A stretch of DNA of 64,000 bases, from NCBI GenBank assembly GCA_025765595.1, contig JAIVFH010000117.1, forward strand, positions 1 through 64,000, written 5' to 3'. The DNA comes from Obelidium mucronatum (Eukaryota > Chytridiomycota > Chytridiomycetes > Chytridiales > Chytriomycetaceae). Below the pieces are notes generated by a model. The model had not been told where the DNA came from, did not search any database, and saw only the letters and a list, made by a program, of their open reading frames with translations. The position numbers and the translations under genes are program-made. Positions within the stretch are counted from its first letter, which is position 1. Each line of letters starts with the position of its first letter. This document shows positions 1 through 9,452 of the stretch, one piece after another.

Positions 1-619
1 AACTCCAGAGGATGCAGCAGCAAAACAAGAAACTCTGGATTTAATTTTCGCACTTGCAGTGGCAATCAAGCATTTACTTCGCGACGAACACGAATATCCC
101 GATCTCCCACAACTCATAAGTGAAAACAAAACTCTCCAAAAACTTCCCTCAAAATCGCACATGCCTCTGCATATTCTAACTCAAATCCAAGCCTACATTG
201 TCAACACAAAGCAACTCACCAACCCAATATGCCTGACAATAACCGGACTCAGCGATTCCATTGCCCACCTCGAACGAATCCATTCGACTCCAATTCCAGA
301 AGCTTATGCCTGCCATATGCAACAGATTTTACTTCTGTACTTGGCTGCCCTTCCATTCCAAATCGTTCCTTCCGCTGGTTGGATGTCAATCGCAATAACC
401 GCTCTTGCAGCATACATTATGCTTGGATTAAGACAGATTGCTCAAAAAATCGAAGATCCTTTTGGCCACGACGCCCAGGACTTGCCAGTTGATTTTTACT
501 GCGACGATGTGAAAGAATGTATTGAGCATATTTCTAAACGCGAAGCATCTGGTCTCAAATTGGAATGGTCCAATCCAATCGCGTTGGATAATCGGGTGGA
601 GAAAAAACAAAAGCGTTAA
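1..619 (+). CDS. Bestrophin-like anion channel, 3' part (5' end outside window)
   Basis: The frame is open from position 2 and ends at TAA 617-619. Bestrophin/UPF0187 (RFP-TM) proteins are membrane anion channels. The visible part covers the C-terminal half: a hydrophobic stretch around 320-430 (AALPFQIVP, then a second helix), followed by a cytosolic tail with the family-like sequence KIEDPFGHDAQDLPVDFYC. It is a clear paralogue of the complete gene at 26931-28249, which shares the order 'variable linker, LER(I) helix, membrane helices, ENPFG..DLPVD..C'. No intron is visible in this part, in agreement with the long last exon of the paralogue. The N-terminal half with the first membrane segments lies upstream of the window. 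Confidence 0.75.
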   Translation, partial: TPEDAAAKQETLDLIFALAVAIKHLLRDEHEYPDLPQLISENKTLQKLPSKSHMPLHILTQIQAYIVNTKQLTNPICLTITGLSDSIAHLERIHSTPIPEAYACHMQQILLLYLAALPFQIVPSAGWMSIAITALAAYIMLGLRQIAQKIEDPFGHDAQDLPVDFYCDDVKECIEHISKREASGLKLEWSNPIALDNRVEKKQKR

Positions 620-850
620 ATATTAATGAAATTGATTTACGTCATGTGCACAAGAGGGAACAAGTAAAGCATGTTTCTTTTTATGTAACATTAATGAAAG
701 AAGAGCGTAATATTTTTTTGAATGCGTGTAAAAAGATGTGATTTGCTGTGCTGCGCTTGAGGTTCTTTCGAATGCAGACCCCTTCTTGAATTAAAAGCAT
801 TTTGAATTACCAAAAAAGCAGTCCATTCCCACCAAAAAAACTTGAAGCAC

Positions 851-1282
851 ATGCACTCGCCATCAAATATCTGGTCTGAGTTTTTCTTTGCAGAGCAATC
901 TCTGGGTACCTCCGAGTCAACCGGGTTCATCCACGCCAACTCGAGTCAAACTTCTACACCAAAGAAACGATCAAAACAAACTGAAAAGAAAATCCACTCC
1001 AAGCAAACCACAAAGATGCATCCATTCCATGCCGCCTTGTCAGCTCAAATCTCGAAAACAAGCAAGATACCATTTAGCAATATTCTTCTTCAAAATCAAC
1101 AGTCTTTAATCGCGCCTCTTTATAAACCACTTATATGTGAATACAACCCTCTTTACCCGTCCCTTGCCCTGTGTATCTGTGACTGGAATACACCCCCGTG
1201 TACTTGTGGAGCCACCACGAATGATCTGTTCTTTTTTATGGAACCACATGACGCGAATCTGTTCCCAGTCATTGAGGAATAA
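851..1282 (+). other. Possible small ORF, unrecognised
   Basis: An ATG at 851 opens about 143 codons ending at TAA 1280-1282, in the 704-bp space between the bestrophin gene and GOS1. The product would be Ser/Thr/Lys-rich at the N terminus and hydrophobic later, with a Cys cluster (CICDW..PPCTC) near the C terminus. I recognise no family, and the sequence may simply be the GOS1 upstream region. Nothing else coding is evident in 620-1323. Confidence 0.2.
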
Positions 1283-1323
1283 AAGTTATACTTCATTTGT
1301 TTGTTTTCATAAAAAAATTTATC

Positions 1324-2339
1324 ATGGCATCTTGGGAGCACCTGCGACGAACAGCCAAACAACTCGAAAACGAGGCAGAGGCCAAACTGAGTTTATACTC
1401 TCGATCAGGGAATAATAATAATTCTTCGGGTGATGCGACCATCGTGAACATTGGTGAGTTGAGCCAAAGTGATTGGAATTTGGAAGTAACAGCGATATCA
1501 ATACAAACCCTGCAGAGCAATCTTCCCTTTTGTCTTCTTGGTCGCAGGCGGAGAATTTGGAGTCTGAGATTGCTGACTGCCTCAGGCGGGTGAGTTGGGT
1601 CAAAACCAATCTGTTGAAGTGCATCCACTCAAACACATACCATCAAAGTTAACACAAACTACGAATCAAATGGCTGAATTCTTGGATACACCTCATACAC
1701 CGACAAATCCGTCTCAGATGCATGTTCTTCAGCGACACAGAGAGATTCTCTACGATTACAACAGAGAGTTCACAAGGACACGGGTGAGGGGTTTTGTTTT
1801 TTATGTTTAAAATATAGTTTGATGGTCTTGACTCATGCCTGTGTGGAGTTTCGGCTGCCCCTTTCGCCGCAAGTTGACTATGCGCTAATCTTTTTGCCGT
1901 TTTACAGGCGAACATTTCCTCTGCGAAATCGCACGCAGAGCTTTTGGCAGGAAGCTCCAGCAGTAGTAGTAGTAATGCTAATTCTGGGATGGGGCTGCAC
2001 GATATGATGCTCAACGAAAGAAATAAGATTGATGGAGCGCATGGAATCGCAGATCAAGTTCTAGAGTGAGTTTTCATTCATTCTTAAACTCTACACAAAG
2101 ACATATAACCCACATCGTTGTGCTCTTTCAGGCAGGCGAATATCACTCGAGAACAGTTGGACCAACAAGGACGGATTATTCAAAAGTCCCGTTCCAGATT
2201 AGGTGGAATCCTGAACCGATTTCCAGCCATCAATAATTTAGTATCGAAAATCAACATGAAAAAGAAGCGTGATCAAATGATTGTTGCTGGTGTGTTGGGA
2301 GTGTGTACGTTTTTGTTGATATGGGCGGTTTGGCATTGA
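1324..2339 (+). CDS. GOS1: Golgi Qb-SNARE Gos1/GS28
   Basis: Gos1 (GOSR1/GS28) is a Golgi v-SNARE acting in ER-Golgi and intra-Golgi vesicle fusion. Proposed exons 1324-1453, 1516-1589, 1649-1783, 1908-2065 and 2132-2339 join in frame to 234 residues, a normal family length. Seen: the N terminus MASWEHLRRTAKQLENE, typical of Gos1/GS28; the HVLQRHREILYDY heptad segment encoded near 1720-1760; ERNKIDGAHG at the start of the SNARE helix; the C-terminal SNARE part with LNRFPAINNLVSKIN; then one C-terminal membrane anchor of about 20 hydrophobic residues ending IWAVWH. There is no signal peptide, as expected for a tail-anchored protein. All introns are 59-124 bp with GTGAG-type donors. Confidence 0.92.
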
Positions 2340-2473
2340 ATGCGATGCTATTGAGTGTATAATGAGAAAGAGAGAAAGGATAGGGTAGTGTATATTTCGT
2401 GTCAGCCCATGCTGTAATTCATTAGAATTTGAAGTGGCGTGTGTCTCCACGAAAAAAAGTCCAAAAAACAAAC

Positions 2474-2822
2474 ATGTGTATGTTCTCTGTTGCTTGACGA
2501 TTCCTCGCCAACTCAAAACAATCATGATTCACAGCCAGCAAGATTATCGTCGTCTTCAAGGCCGGAACTGCCGCCGAGGTTATTGAGGCTGCTGCTCAGA
2601 GAATCTCATCCAACGGTTAGACCCAACTTATTGTTGTATTAAACCATCCAACCAACAACACTCACTTTAGGAGGAACTATTGGCCACCGTTACAACACAA
2701 CTCTCCTTGGATTCGCTGCCACTGTCACTGACTCAGTCCTTCCTTCGCTCACGGATGATGTCCACATTGAGTCTATTGAAGCCGACGGAGAAGTCTCTGC
2801 GTTGTTTAAGCCAAAGAACTGA
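2474..2822 (+). CDS. Small cytosolic inhibitor I9-domain protein (Pbi2-like)
   Basis: Exons 2474-2477, 2535-2615 and 2671-2822 encode 78 residues. The first exon is only ATG plus one base, followed by a perfect GTATGT donor; this gives MSSKIIVVFKAGT, the expected start of an inhibitor I9 fold. Free-standing I9 proteins such as yeast Pbi2 inhibit vacuolar subtilisin-like protease B and assist vacuole fusion. The pattern KIIVVFK...ISSNGGTIGHRYNTTLLGF...VHIESIEADGEV matches the I9 beta-alpha-beta layout, including the typical 'IE.D..V' C-terminal strand. No signal peptide. Family assignment is by motif memory, without a search. Confidence 0.8.
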
Positions 2823-2924
2823 AAAAGAAACTGAGGAGAATACGGAATAGTTGAATACTGAAAACAATGCATGAAATTAAAATAAAGTCCAAGTTATGAT
2901 TTCATTCATTTGTTCTTGAAAAGG

Positions 2925-4152
2925 ATGATGCAACACCCGCTGCTTTCAAGTTCCCAGGACCTTTCTGATCACGACACGGAAGAAGACAGTGATCTGATAC
3001 TTCCTTTCTCATGTATTTCACAAGCAAATCCGAGCCGTTTCAGTCTAACGGCGAACATCAACTGACTCTTCAGCATCATCAACTACTTCTGTGTCGACAA
3101 CTGCCACAGCACTTGTCCATCAGCAAAGGATACACACAGTCAAGCCAGGAGACACAATCGAAGGAATCTGCATTGCCCACGGGTGCAGTGTAAGTAATCT
3201 GCGTCTAAGACCCTTGAAGGGATTTACCTTCCAGAGATGCACGCACCATCACGCTTCATCTACAATCATGAAATTAACTCGAAACTTTCTGTCGAAATGA
3301 CACAGATATCATCCCTCAAGCAACTCAACAGACTCTTTTGGTCATCTGACTCAATCCACCTGCGCAAGACACTTTTGATTCCGGAACGAATACAGCATCA
3401 GTCAAATGGTCTGTCTCTGAAACACACATTAAGCGCACACCCTCAAAACTTGCGCTTATTTGGTTGCTCCGAGACTCGGGATTCCTCTTCACCTCACAGG
3501 AACGAAAAGGAAGAATCAGAATCTCGGAATTCTTCTCGATCGAATAAAGACTTGTTCTGGGGTCCCAGTTTGGATTTGAACCGGTTTCGAAATCAGTTGA
3601 CTGAAGGTAAATAGAACTTCCACGTGTTCTTGATGTACTAACCAACAGTCTTCACAACAGAAATTCAAAACGATAAACTTGCTTCTCTTCTCAGATGTCT
3701 GGATGACGATCTTGAGTACATATTGGCGGCACTCGTAAAACCCGCACCTGATACCCGCCCTTCTGATACCCACCCAATCATTTGCATCACCCGCCAAACT
3801 ATCATAGTATCAATCTACTACACGCATAGGTCTCTGGATTCCATAATACAGACAAAAAATATCGACAAAAAGTCCGGAATACCGAAGAGCCCTTCTCTGA
3901 ATCCATACCATTTTCCACCAACTGCCAACCCAGACTCGATTGTTCCTCTTGCCAGGATGCTTGAGCTACATCCAGAGACGCACCATTGCCCAGTGGGATT
4001 TGAAAAGAGCCAGGAGTGGACTGCGCAACGCCCTCAGTGGAGAGTGCTTGGCTACAATCAAGGAGCGGATAGCAGTTGTTTTGGGGGATTCCGTCAAGAA
4101 AGTGGTCGAAGCGGATGTATCTGGGCGTATCTTCAAGAAATTGGCATTTTAA
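2925..4152 (+). CDS. LysM-domain protein (LYSMD1/2/3-like), 3' exons uncertain
   Basis: Supported exons: 2925-2988, 3074-3189, 3306-3606 and one starting at 3649 after a 42-bp intron with a perfect TACTAAC branch site. The LysM repeat spans exons 2-3: IHTVKPGDTIEGICIAHGCS, then LKQLNRLFWSSDSIHLRKTL and IPE, closest in memory to intracellular LYSMD proteins. No signal peptide precedes it (the N terminus is acidic, DHDTEED), so a secreted chitin-binding effector is less likely. Exon 4 encodes a helical stretch (NDKLASLLRCLDDDLEYILA). A further coding-looking segment in another frame ends at TAA 4150-4152 (ERIAVVLGDSVKKVVEADVS), so at least one more intron lies between about 3750 and 3960; I could not place it. 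The 3' segment could also be a separate gene. Confidence 0.6.
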
Positions 4153-4171
4153 AAGTAAATAATATTAAGTA

Positions 4172-5452
4172 TTATCCAAAAGTATAGACAGTGTGCGAAA
4201 ACATTTCTTTTGAATCTATTTTCTTTGCCCAAAGTTGATCATCCAGAATCGATTTCCACAGCGAGAATACAATTTCCTCTCCTTCGGCGTCAACACGATT
4301 CGAGAGTCCTGCAGCAACAAACTGAACAATCTCAGTGTTACCGTTGGCATATGCTGCACGGATAGGGTAATTATCAGAAACTCCTGGATCCACGAGGGGG
4401 CTCGAAAGAAGATATTTCACGGTTCCAACATCACCCTTGTCACACACGTCTCTCAAACAAATTTCGAAGATGGACCTCTCCTCTGGAGTTATATCCACAC
4501 GCTCATCATGCAACAGAAGGTCAACGACATCTCTATGGCCTCTTGAATAAGCGATTCGTAATGGATAATTGTTGCCAGCGGTTGGGTCTACACGCGAGCT
4601 GGATAGAATGATTCTGACCAGCTTTAAATCACCACTGGCACAAGCGTCACTAAGAAGAAGATTATCCTTCATCCCAAAATCCGCACTTGGATTTTCGAGC
4701 GCAGCGGCGAGCGCATCCGCTCCACCCCATTTGAATAAATCTTGAAGGAAATCATCCGTGATATCAACTCTGGCATCTTGCAACAGCAGAAACAAAATCG
4801 GCTCCCATTCTTTCCAGCGCGAAATCGGTAAACTTGCAAAGGGAACTCTCGTCCATAGGACTGCTCGATGCAAGGCTATTATGTACTCCCCAGCTCGCCA
4901 TTCCAAGTAGAGTTTTGTACTTTCCAGTGGACAAACACGAGGATCCTTCAAGAGCATTTCAATGACCCGTTTTTGTCGCATGTTCACCGCCCATTGAAGC
5001 AGGCGATCTTCTTGAGATCCAGGGTTGAAATTAGGATAAACGACAAACAGTGTCTTGATGAGTTTCAACATTTGCCATTCTTCAAGCTTCCATTGATATG
5101 GGCGATACGGCAGGGGTGAATAAAATCCGTTTTGATGTTCAGGCTCTCTTTTTGCTTCTATATCATTGGTTGTCATCATAACGTGGAAGAGAGCCACCTT
5201 GTATTTGAATGGTAAGGATTCCCATCCCTTTAGCGTCAAGCCATTCCTTTCCAGGAAATCCCACACTGGTAGTTTGTATGCTTGTAGATGCGAACTGCAG
5301 TGCCTCCGCGCAAATGAGTGATCTGCAAGGAGTAGAGGTGCAAGAAGATGCTTAGAGGCAAGGGCGACTGAGACCAAATTGGACGAGATCGGGATATGCA
5401 TAAGGACTTGCGAGAGTATGTCAAACACTAATACTGGTCCACCTGGCTTCAT
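4172..5452 (-). CDS. F-box-like/ankyrin-repeat protein (family member A)
   Basis: Intronless, 426 residues from ATG 5452. The N terminus has the F-box-like block common to all ankyrin genes of this window: a 'DILSQVLMHIP' helix, 'VSVALASKHLLAPLLL', 'SFARRH'. A linker follows with the family WDFLE/KYKVALFH signature, then about five ankyrin-type repeats of 33 residues carrying 'LL...RVDPT...N.PLRIAYS.GH..VV'. Such proteins are likely substrate receptors of SCF-type ubiquitin ligases, but the F-box is degenerate and this is inference. An in-frame GTG at 5491 is less likely to be the start. It is convergent with the LysM gene, 20 bp from its end. Confidence 0.8.
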   Translation of the reverse strand: MKPGGPVLVFDILSQVLMHIPISSNLVSVALASKHLLAPLLLADHSFARRHCSSHLQAYKLPVWDFLERNGLTLKGWESLPFKYKVALFHVMMTTNDIEAKREPEHQNGFYSPLPYRPYQWKLEEWQMLKLIKTLFVVYPNFNPGSQEDRLLQWAVNMRQKRVIEMLLKDPRVCPLESTKLYLEWRAGEYIIALHRAVLWTRVPFASLPISRWKEWEPILFLLLQDARVDITDDFLQDLFKWGGADALAAALENPSADFGMKDNLLLSDACASGDLKLVRIILSSSRVDPTAGNNYPLRIAYSRGHRDVVDLLLHDERVDITPEERSIFEICLRDVCDKGDVGTVKYLLSSPLVDPGVSDNYPIRAAYANGNTEIVQFVAAGLSNRVDAEGEEIVFSLWKSILDDQLWAKKIDSKEMFSHTVYTFG

Positions 5453-5700
5453 TTGGTAGAAGCAAGACTCTTTCAAGCACAGGTTTACCACTTAATTATT
5501 TATTATTTTGTCACTTCAGTGCTTCAACAGACACTGATTGTTTTCAAGTCCGCTTACTCTGCCTGACCACATTATGGAAATGCGTCAATAAGGCACTTGT
5601 TTATTCAAAGTGATATATTCGCCATTCTTTTAATCTTCGCACTTGGACGGGCGTTTTTATTTTTCCCTCCACTGGTTGAAAACTGAAATATTCACTTTAT

Positions 5701-6479
5701 TCACTCACTTGAATTCAAGTTATTCAACGGGATTTGAAGAGAATCCTCCACAGCCTTCCAAAACCCCACAACCGTATGACGGCTCGTGTTTTCCAAACCA
5801 CCAAGACACTCCCATCCACCATCACCAACACCTTCCCCCTCCACTTCCTTCTTGTACTTTCTCCCACATTTGCTCTTTCTCACCTTGAAATGCGATCTGT
5901 AATGCTGAACCATGTTATCACGTCTTGCAAACCGTCTTGCACAGTCTTCCTTGTAACAGACGTACGGCTTGATTCCATAGTGAGTTCTCATGTGTCTTCT
6001 CAAATGGACTGCTGGAAACCAGGAACGCGTCGCATTGAGGGCACTGGTACCCAACCAAATCGAGATTCTTGCTTCCAGTAACGTACTTTGAATGCTTCAA
6101 AACTTTTCTTCTCTTTCGGGGTGTTGCTTGGACAACGCGTCGGCGTTTGGAGTTCAAATTGTCAGCCGCAGGAATCGGAGTCATCGGAATCAGAATCAGA
6201 GTCAGAATCAGAGTACGTGTGTTTCAGCTGAAATTCAGGATCGGAGTCTGTTTCATTTGGATCGTTTTCACGGGTCTGGACTTCGTCTGGGGAAAAATCC
6301 AAGGCTGGGATACTTTCAAACAGGGAATCCAATGGAGGAGGGGAAAATTCAGGGAGAAGAAGTTCGCTGCTTGCTTCGATGCGTGGAGTAGTGTCATTGA
6401 TTGGTACTGGAACGGCAATTTCGAGACACGGGAATGTTACAGTGTGTCGGGCCCGAAAGGAGTATCTTGCAGCGGACAT
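5701..6479 (-). pseudogene. C2H2 zinc-finger gene broken by two +1 frame changes
   Basis: Read from ATG 6479 on the minus strand, the N-terminal part (TDSDPEFQ, then an Asp-Ser run) matches the intact paralogue at 31459-32004 (TESDPEFQ). The frame stops just after the Asp-Ser run, which is encoded by a GATTCT-like microsatellite near 6180-6215. The basic region and first finger (YQCPQCDAFLVSS) continue in the +1 frame. Inside that finger one extra base near 6015 moves the second half (VHLRRHMRTH) into yet another frame. The second finger, with FARRDNMVQHYRSH, is intact. With both corrections the protein has the same two-finger layout and finger spacing as the paralogue. Real pseudogene and assembly error cannot be separated here; no intron of plausible size repairs it. 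Confidence 0.65.
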
Positions 6480-6744
6480 TCTTGAATTATTCTTGAAATT
6501 GAGTCTTGGAGTGGTTTAAAGATAAAAAAAGCCGCATATTGAGATACTTCTTTCATTTTAACCGCGAGAAAAAGTGTGGGAGTGAGAAACAAACACGAAA
6601 AAACACACACCACTACTGTCACCTCAGCATTGTTTGTTTCTTCCTCTGTCGTTTGAGCGAATTTTCAACGTGTTTTGCATTAAATCAAGACACAGAGAAT
6701 TCGAGACTTTGTGGGATTCAGGATTATGTCAGCACAACAGTAAT

Positions 6745-7911
6745 TTATTTATGATGGAAAGTACAAAGCCAGATGCGCCATTCTCCTGCACGCTCTCTTG
6801 TCTGTGAAAATATCTGGTGTATTGAGCATTGTTCGGAGCTCCGTCAATTGTCGTTTGTTATCAATGTCGCGCTTTTTTAAAAAAATTAAAACAAGCGACC
6901 AAACGAGCACCACTCACGTTCTTAAGTCGATCCGATTTCAAGAGCGCAAATCGATTGTCGTTTCCAACATGTCGCCCAATTGCGAAATTGACGTCGTATG
7001 TTCCTGTTGAAGAATATTTACCCTTTGTATCCATCCATTCGTGAAGTTTTACCTGGCCCAGGATTCATTTCCTGTGTAAATAAATAAAACATTTAATCCA
7101 AACGGGAATACTAGTTGATCTTCTCATGCTGTAACTCACCCGCATGATCTTCTTGTCCATGAAACTCTTCTTTTCAATACTGTTCAGCACTTCTCGTTTC
7201 GAGCTGATGTGAGAATCCAATAAATGGACAAAGGTTTTTTGTTCGTAGTTATCCGGGCCAGGCGTCTGCAAGAATCATGATAATGTTAAACTCTCTACAT
7301 TAACACCTACAAACTAAAAATAAACATGGTCCAAACCTCTTGCTTCAATTCAGGAAACCGTTCCACGTGTGTAACACAAACCCCAAGAATAGAAGATGGT
7401 TTAATTGCCATTAGTCTCGACAGAGTTGTAACCTGAAAAAAAAAGAATCCAGAATAAGCGTGCAGTTGATGCTTATCAATGGAATAATATTTCTGGATGC
7501 AAAAACCTGATCCACGTCATAGGATGCTGGGCCATTGTTCAAGGATGGGAGCTTCGGAAACCTGTCTGCACGAGGCCCTTTAAAATCTACAAAAGCAGCC
7601 GGCAATATAAGTACGCAGTATTGGAAGTATCAAAATCAATCCAACTGTTAGTCTACCTTTTATCCCGTTTGGCATCTATACGGACCTTTTCTTCGATAAT
7701 GTCTTCAAGATTCTGGAAGGAAAAGAAGTTTACCAAGTCCGACATCCAACCCAATGCAAAAAAACATACCTCCAACCAACGTATTTCCTCGAAAAGATGC
7801 TAGCAATAACATGCAGCAAATAAAAAAATCAAGGCACAAGCCAATTGTTTGACAAGTTTTGGGGGGAACAAACGTAGGCGGATAAGTTACAAAACCGCAG
7901 CTGGGCTTCAT
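6745..7911 (-). CDS. SHIPPO/sperm-tail PG-rich repeat protein (flagellar)
   Basis: Nine small exons on the minus strand give 181 residues: 7891-7911, 7770-7799, 7682-7712, 7507-7586, 7337-7432, 7140-7265, 7053-7071, 6918-7003, 6745-6801. Three PG-rich repeats are visible: NNGPASYDVDQ, TPGPDNYEQKT and NPGPGTYDVNF, the hallmark of SHIPPO/STPG proteins, which associate with axonemal microtubules in flagellate cells. Other positions also follow the family style (PRADRFPKLP, THVERFPELKQE). The exons keep frame throughout, with GTATGT/GTGAGT-type donors; two are only 19-21 nt. The first exons and the last one are the least certain. A flagellar role fits a zoosporic fungus (inference). It is divergently placed from the phosphatase at 8267, 355 bp away. 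Confidence 0.7.
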
Positions 7912-8266
7912 TCTCTCCTCTGTTTGAGATGCCAGAGCCGATGGATATGCGAATTCATCCAGATGTAATCAGGAAAGCCCTTGTGATTGAGGAAAGGTAT
8001 GACCCGTAACAACACAACTGTCCCCATCAAACGCATTTTCTGAATGAAGAAAGGCTCAAATGGAACTAATTGCGAAGCTGGATTCGTGCGGAAGCTTCGA
8101 AAAAAGATTGTCCAATAATGATGAACGACTTTCTCATCAACCAACAACAAACCCAAGACGATGGCGCTGTGGATTGGAAGTAAATAGCGACCCCTCAAAG
8201 CCCAAACCCGATCTGATGCTCTTCATACTGTACTGACTCTGATGCGGACGGATATGCAGATACGAC

Positions 8267-9200
8267 ATGCGAAGAGAGGCTCAGATTATTGTGCCCAACC
8301 TGTATCTCGGGCCATACTCCTGCGCGCGAGACAGAGCGCTACTACAGTCATACGGAATCACTCATTTACTGGCGGTGTTTGACGGCAACGAGGGAAAGTT
8401 TATGAAGGTGCATCCAGACCTGATCTATGAATACATGTGCGTAGCCGTTTTGTTGTTTCGAGCCACAGGAATTCAGAAAAAACGACGTCTTCTAGTTGAT
8501 GCTGGAGAATATACTGGATGGTTTTTGGTGGATATGCAGAGCAGATCCATCGTGTCAAACCGCAACTAAAATTCATTTACGCCAGTCAAGTCACAGATTC
8601 CCATCAGGAAAACTTGATTCCACATTTCCCAAGGGCTTCAAAATTTCTCGGATCAGTGCTTTCGAATCCAAATAACAAAGTCCTCGTGTTTTGTAATAAC
8701 GGAATGTCAAGAAGCCCATGTTTTGTAGTTGCCTATTTGATGGAGACGCTTCAGTGGGACTTTGCTACTGCATTTGGGTCAGTTGTCATTCTTTCCTCCC
8801 TCGTTTCTTTGTTTAACCTTGACTTGTAAAAAACAGGTATGTTCAAAACAGGAGATTCTGCATCAGCCCAAACGACAACTTCAAAATGCAATTACGGGTA
8901 CATTTTGAAATTTCGAATTTTTACTATTATTGGCTGGTGTAACTCATCTTCGCTTTCTTTTAGGAATACCAACCAATATACCAAGCGCGTTTACAGGCGA
9001 CGCAACAGACCAATCAACACTATCCCACATCCGCGCCGTTTCCAGCAGTAGCGCAAGGCCAAACCTATGTGTCGGCAGTTCATCGACAAGGAGCCAAACG
9101 GCGGCAATTACCAGAGGACGATGAATTCGACAATCATTATGGAGATCATCAGAATAGCGGTTTTGGGATGGGTCGCCAAGAGGATACGGAAATGGAATGA
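8267..9200 (+). CDS. STYX-like dual-specificity phosphatase
   Basis: Exons 8267-8436, 8586-8777, 8837-8897 and 8964-9200 give 219 residues. The start MRREAQIIVPNLYLGPYSCA and the later 'DSHQENLIPHFP', 'YVQNRRFCISPN', 'LREYQPIYQAR' follow the STYX family closely. STYX is a pseudophosphatase of the DUSP fold in which the active-site Cys is Gly. Here the loop is VFCNNGMSRS, so Cys and Arg of the CX5R signature are present but the preceding His is Phe. The protein may therefore still bind or turn over phosphosubstrates, or be a scaffold. The C terminus (from about residue 150) is Gln/Asn-rich and acidic and probably disordered. Confidence 0.85.
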
Positions 9201-9325
9201 GAATGTTTTTTTAATGAGTGGGCTTAATTGGAATAGATTCATCCGCAGTGTATCTGCATTCGTTTTGATGATCGCGGTCAGGGATATTCTTCGAAAGTAG
9301 CAGATAAAAGCACACCAACGCTCCC

Positions 9326-9440
9326 ATGCCGGTCCCCGATGAAATCGTGATGCAAATCTTTGCTTGGATCCATCCTGACCGACTTCATTCCCTGCGTTGT
9401 TGTGTTAAGCCATTGACAATCAAGAAGAGGTTGCAATTAA
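9326..9440 (+). pseudogene. F-box-like/LRR gene relic (5' fragment only)
   Basis: The translated start MPVPDEIVMQIFAWIHPDR is nearly the same as the start of the LRR gene at 35030-35956 (MSVPTEIMTQIFAWIHP) and continues with LHSLRCCVKPL where that gene has VFVLRRVSRRI. After about 30 codons the similarity ends and no LRR follows; the neighbouring minus-strand kinase gene begins at 9453. I read it as a truncated copy. The 125 bp between 9201 and 9325 show nothing else. Confidence 0.6.
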
Positions 9441-9452
9441 TGTTGTATTCAT

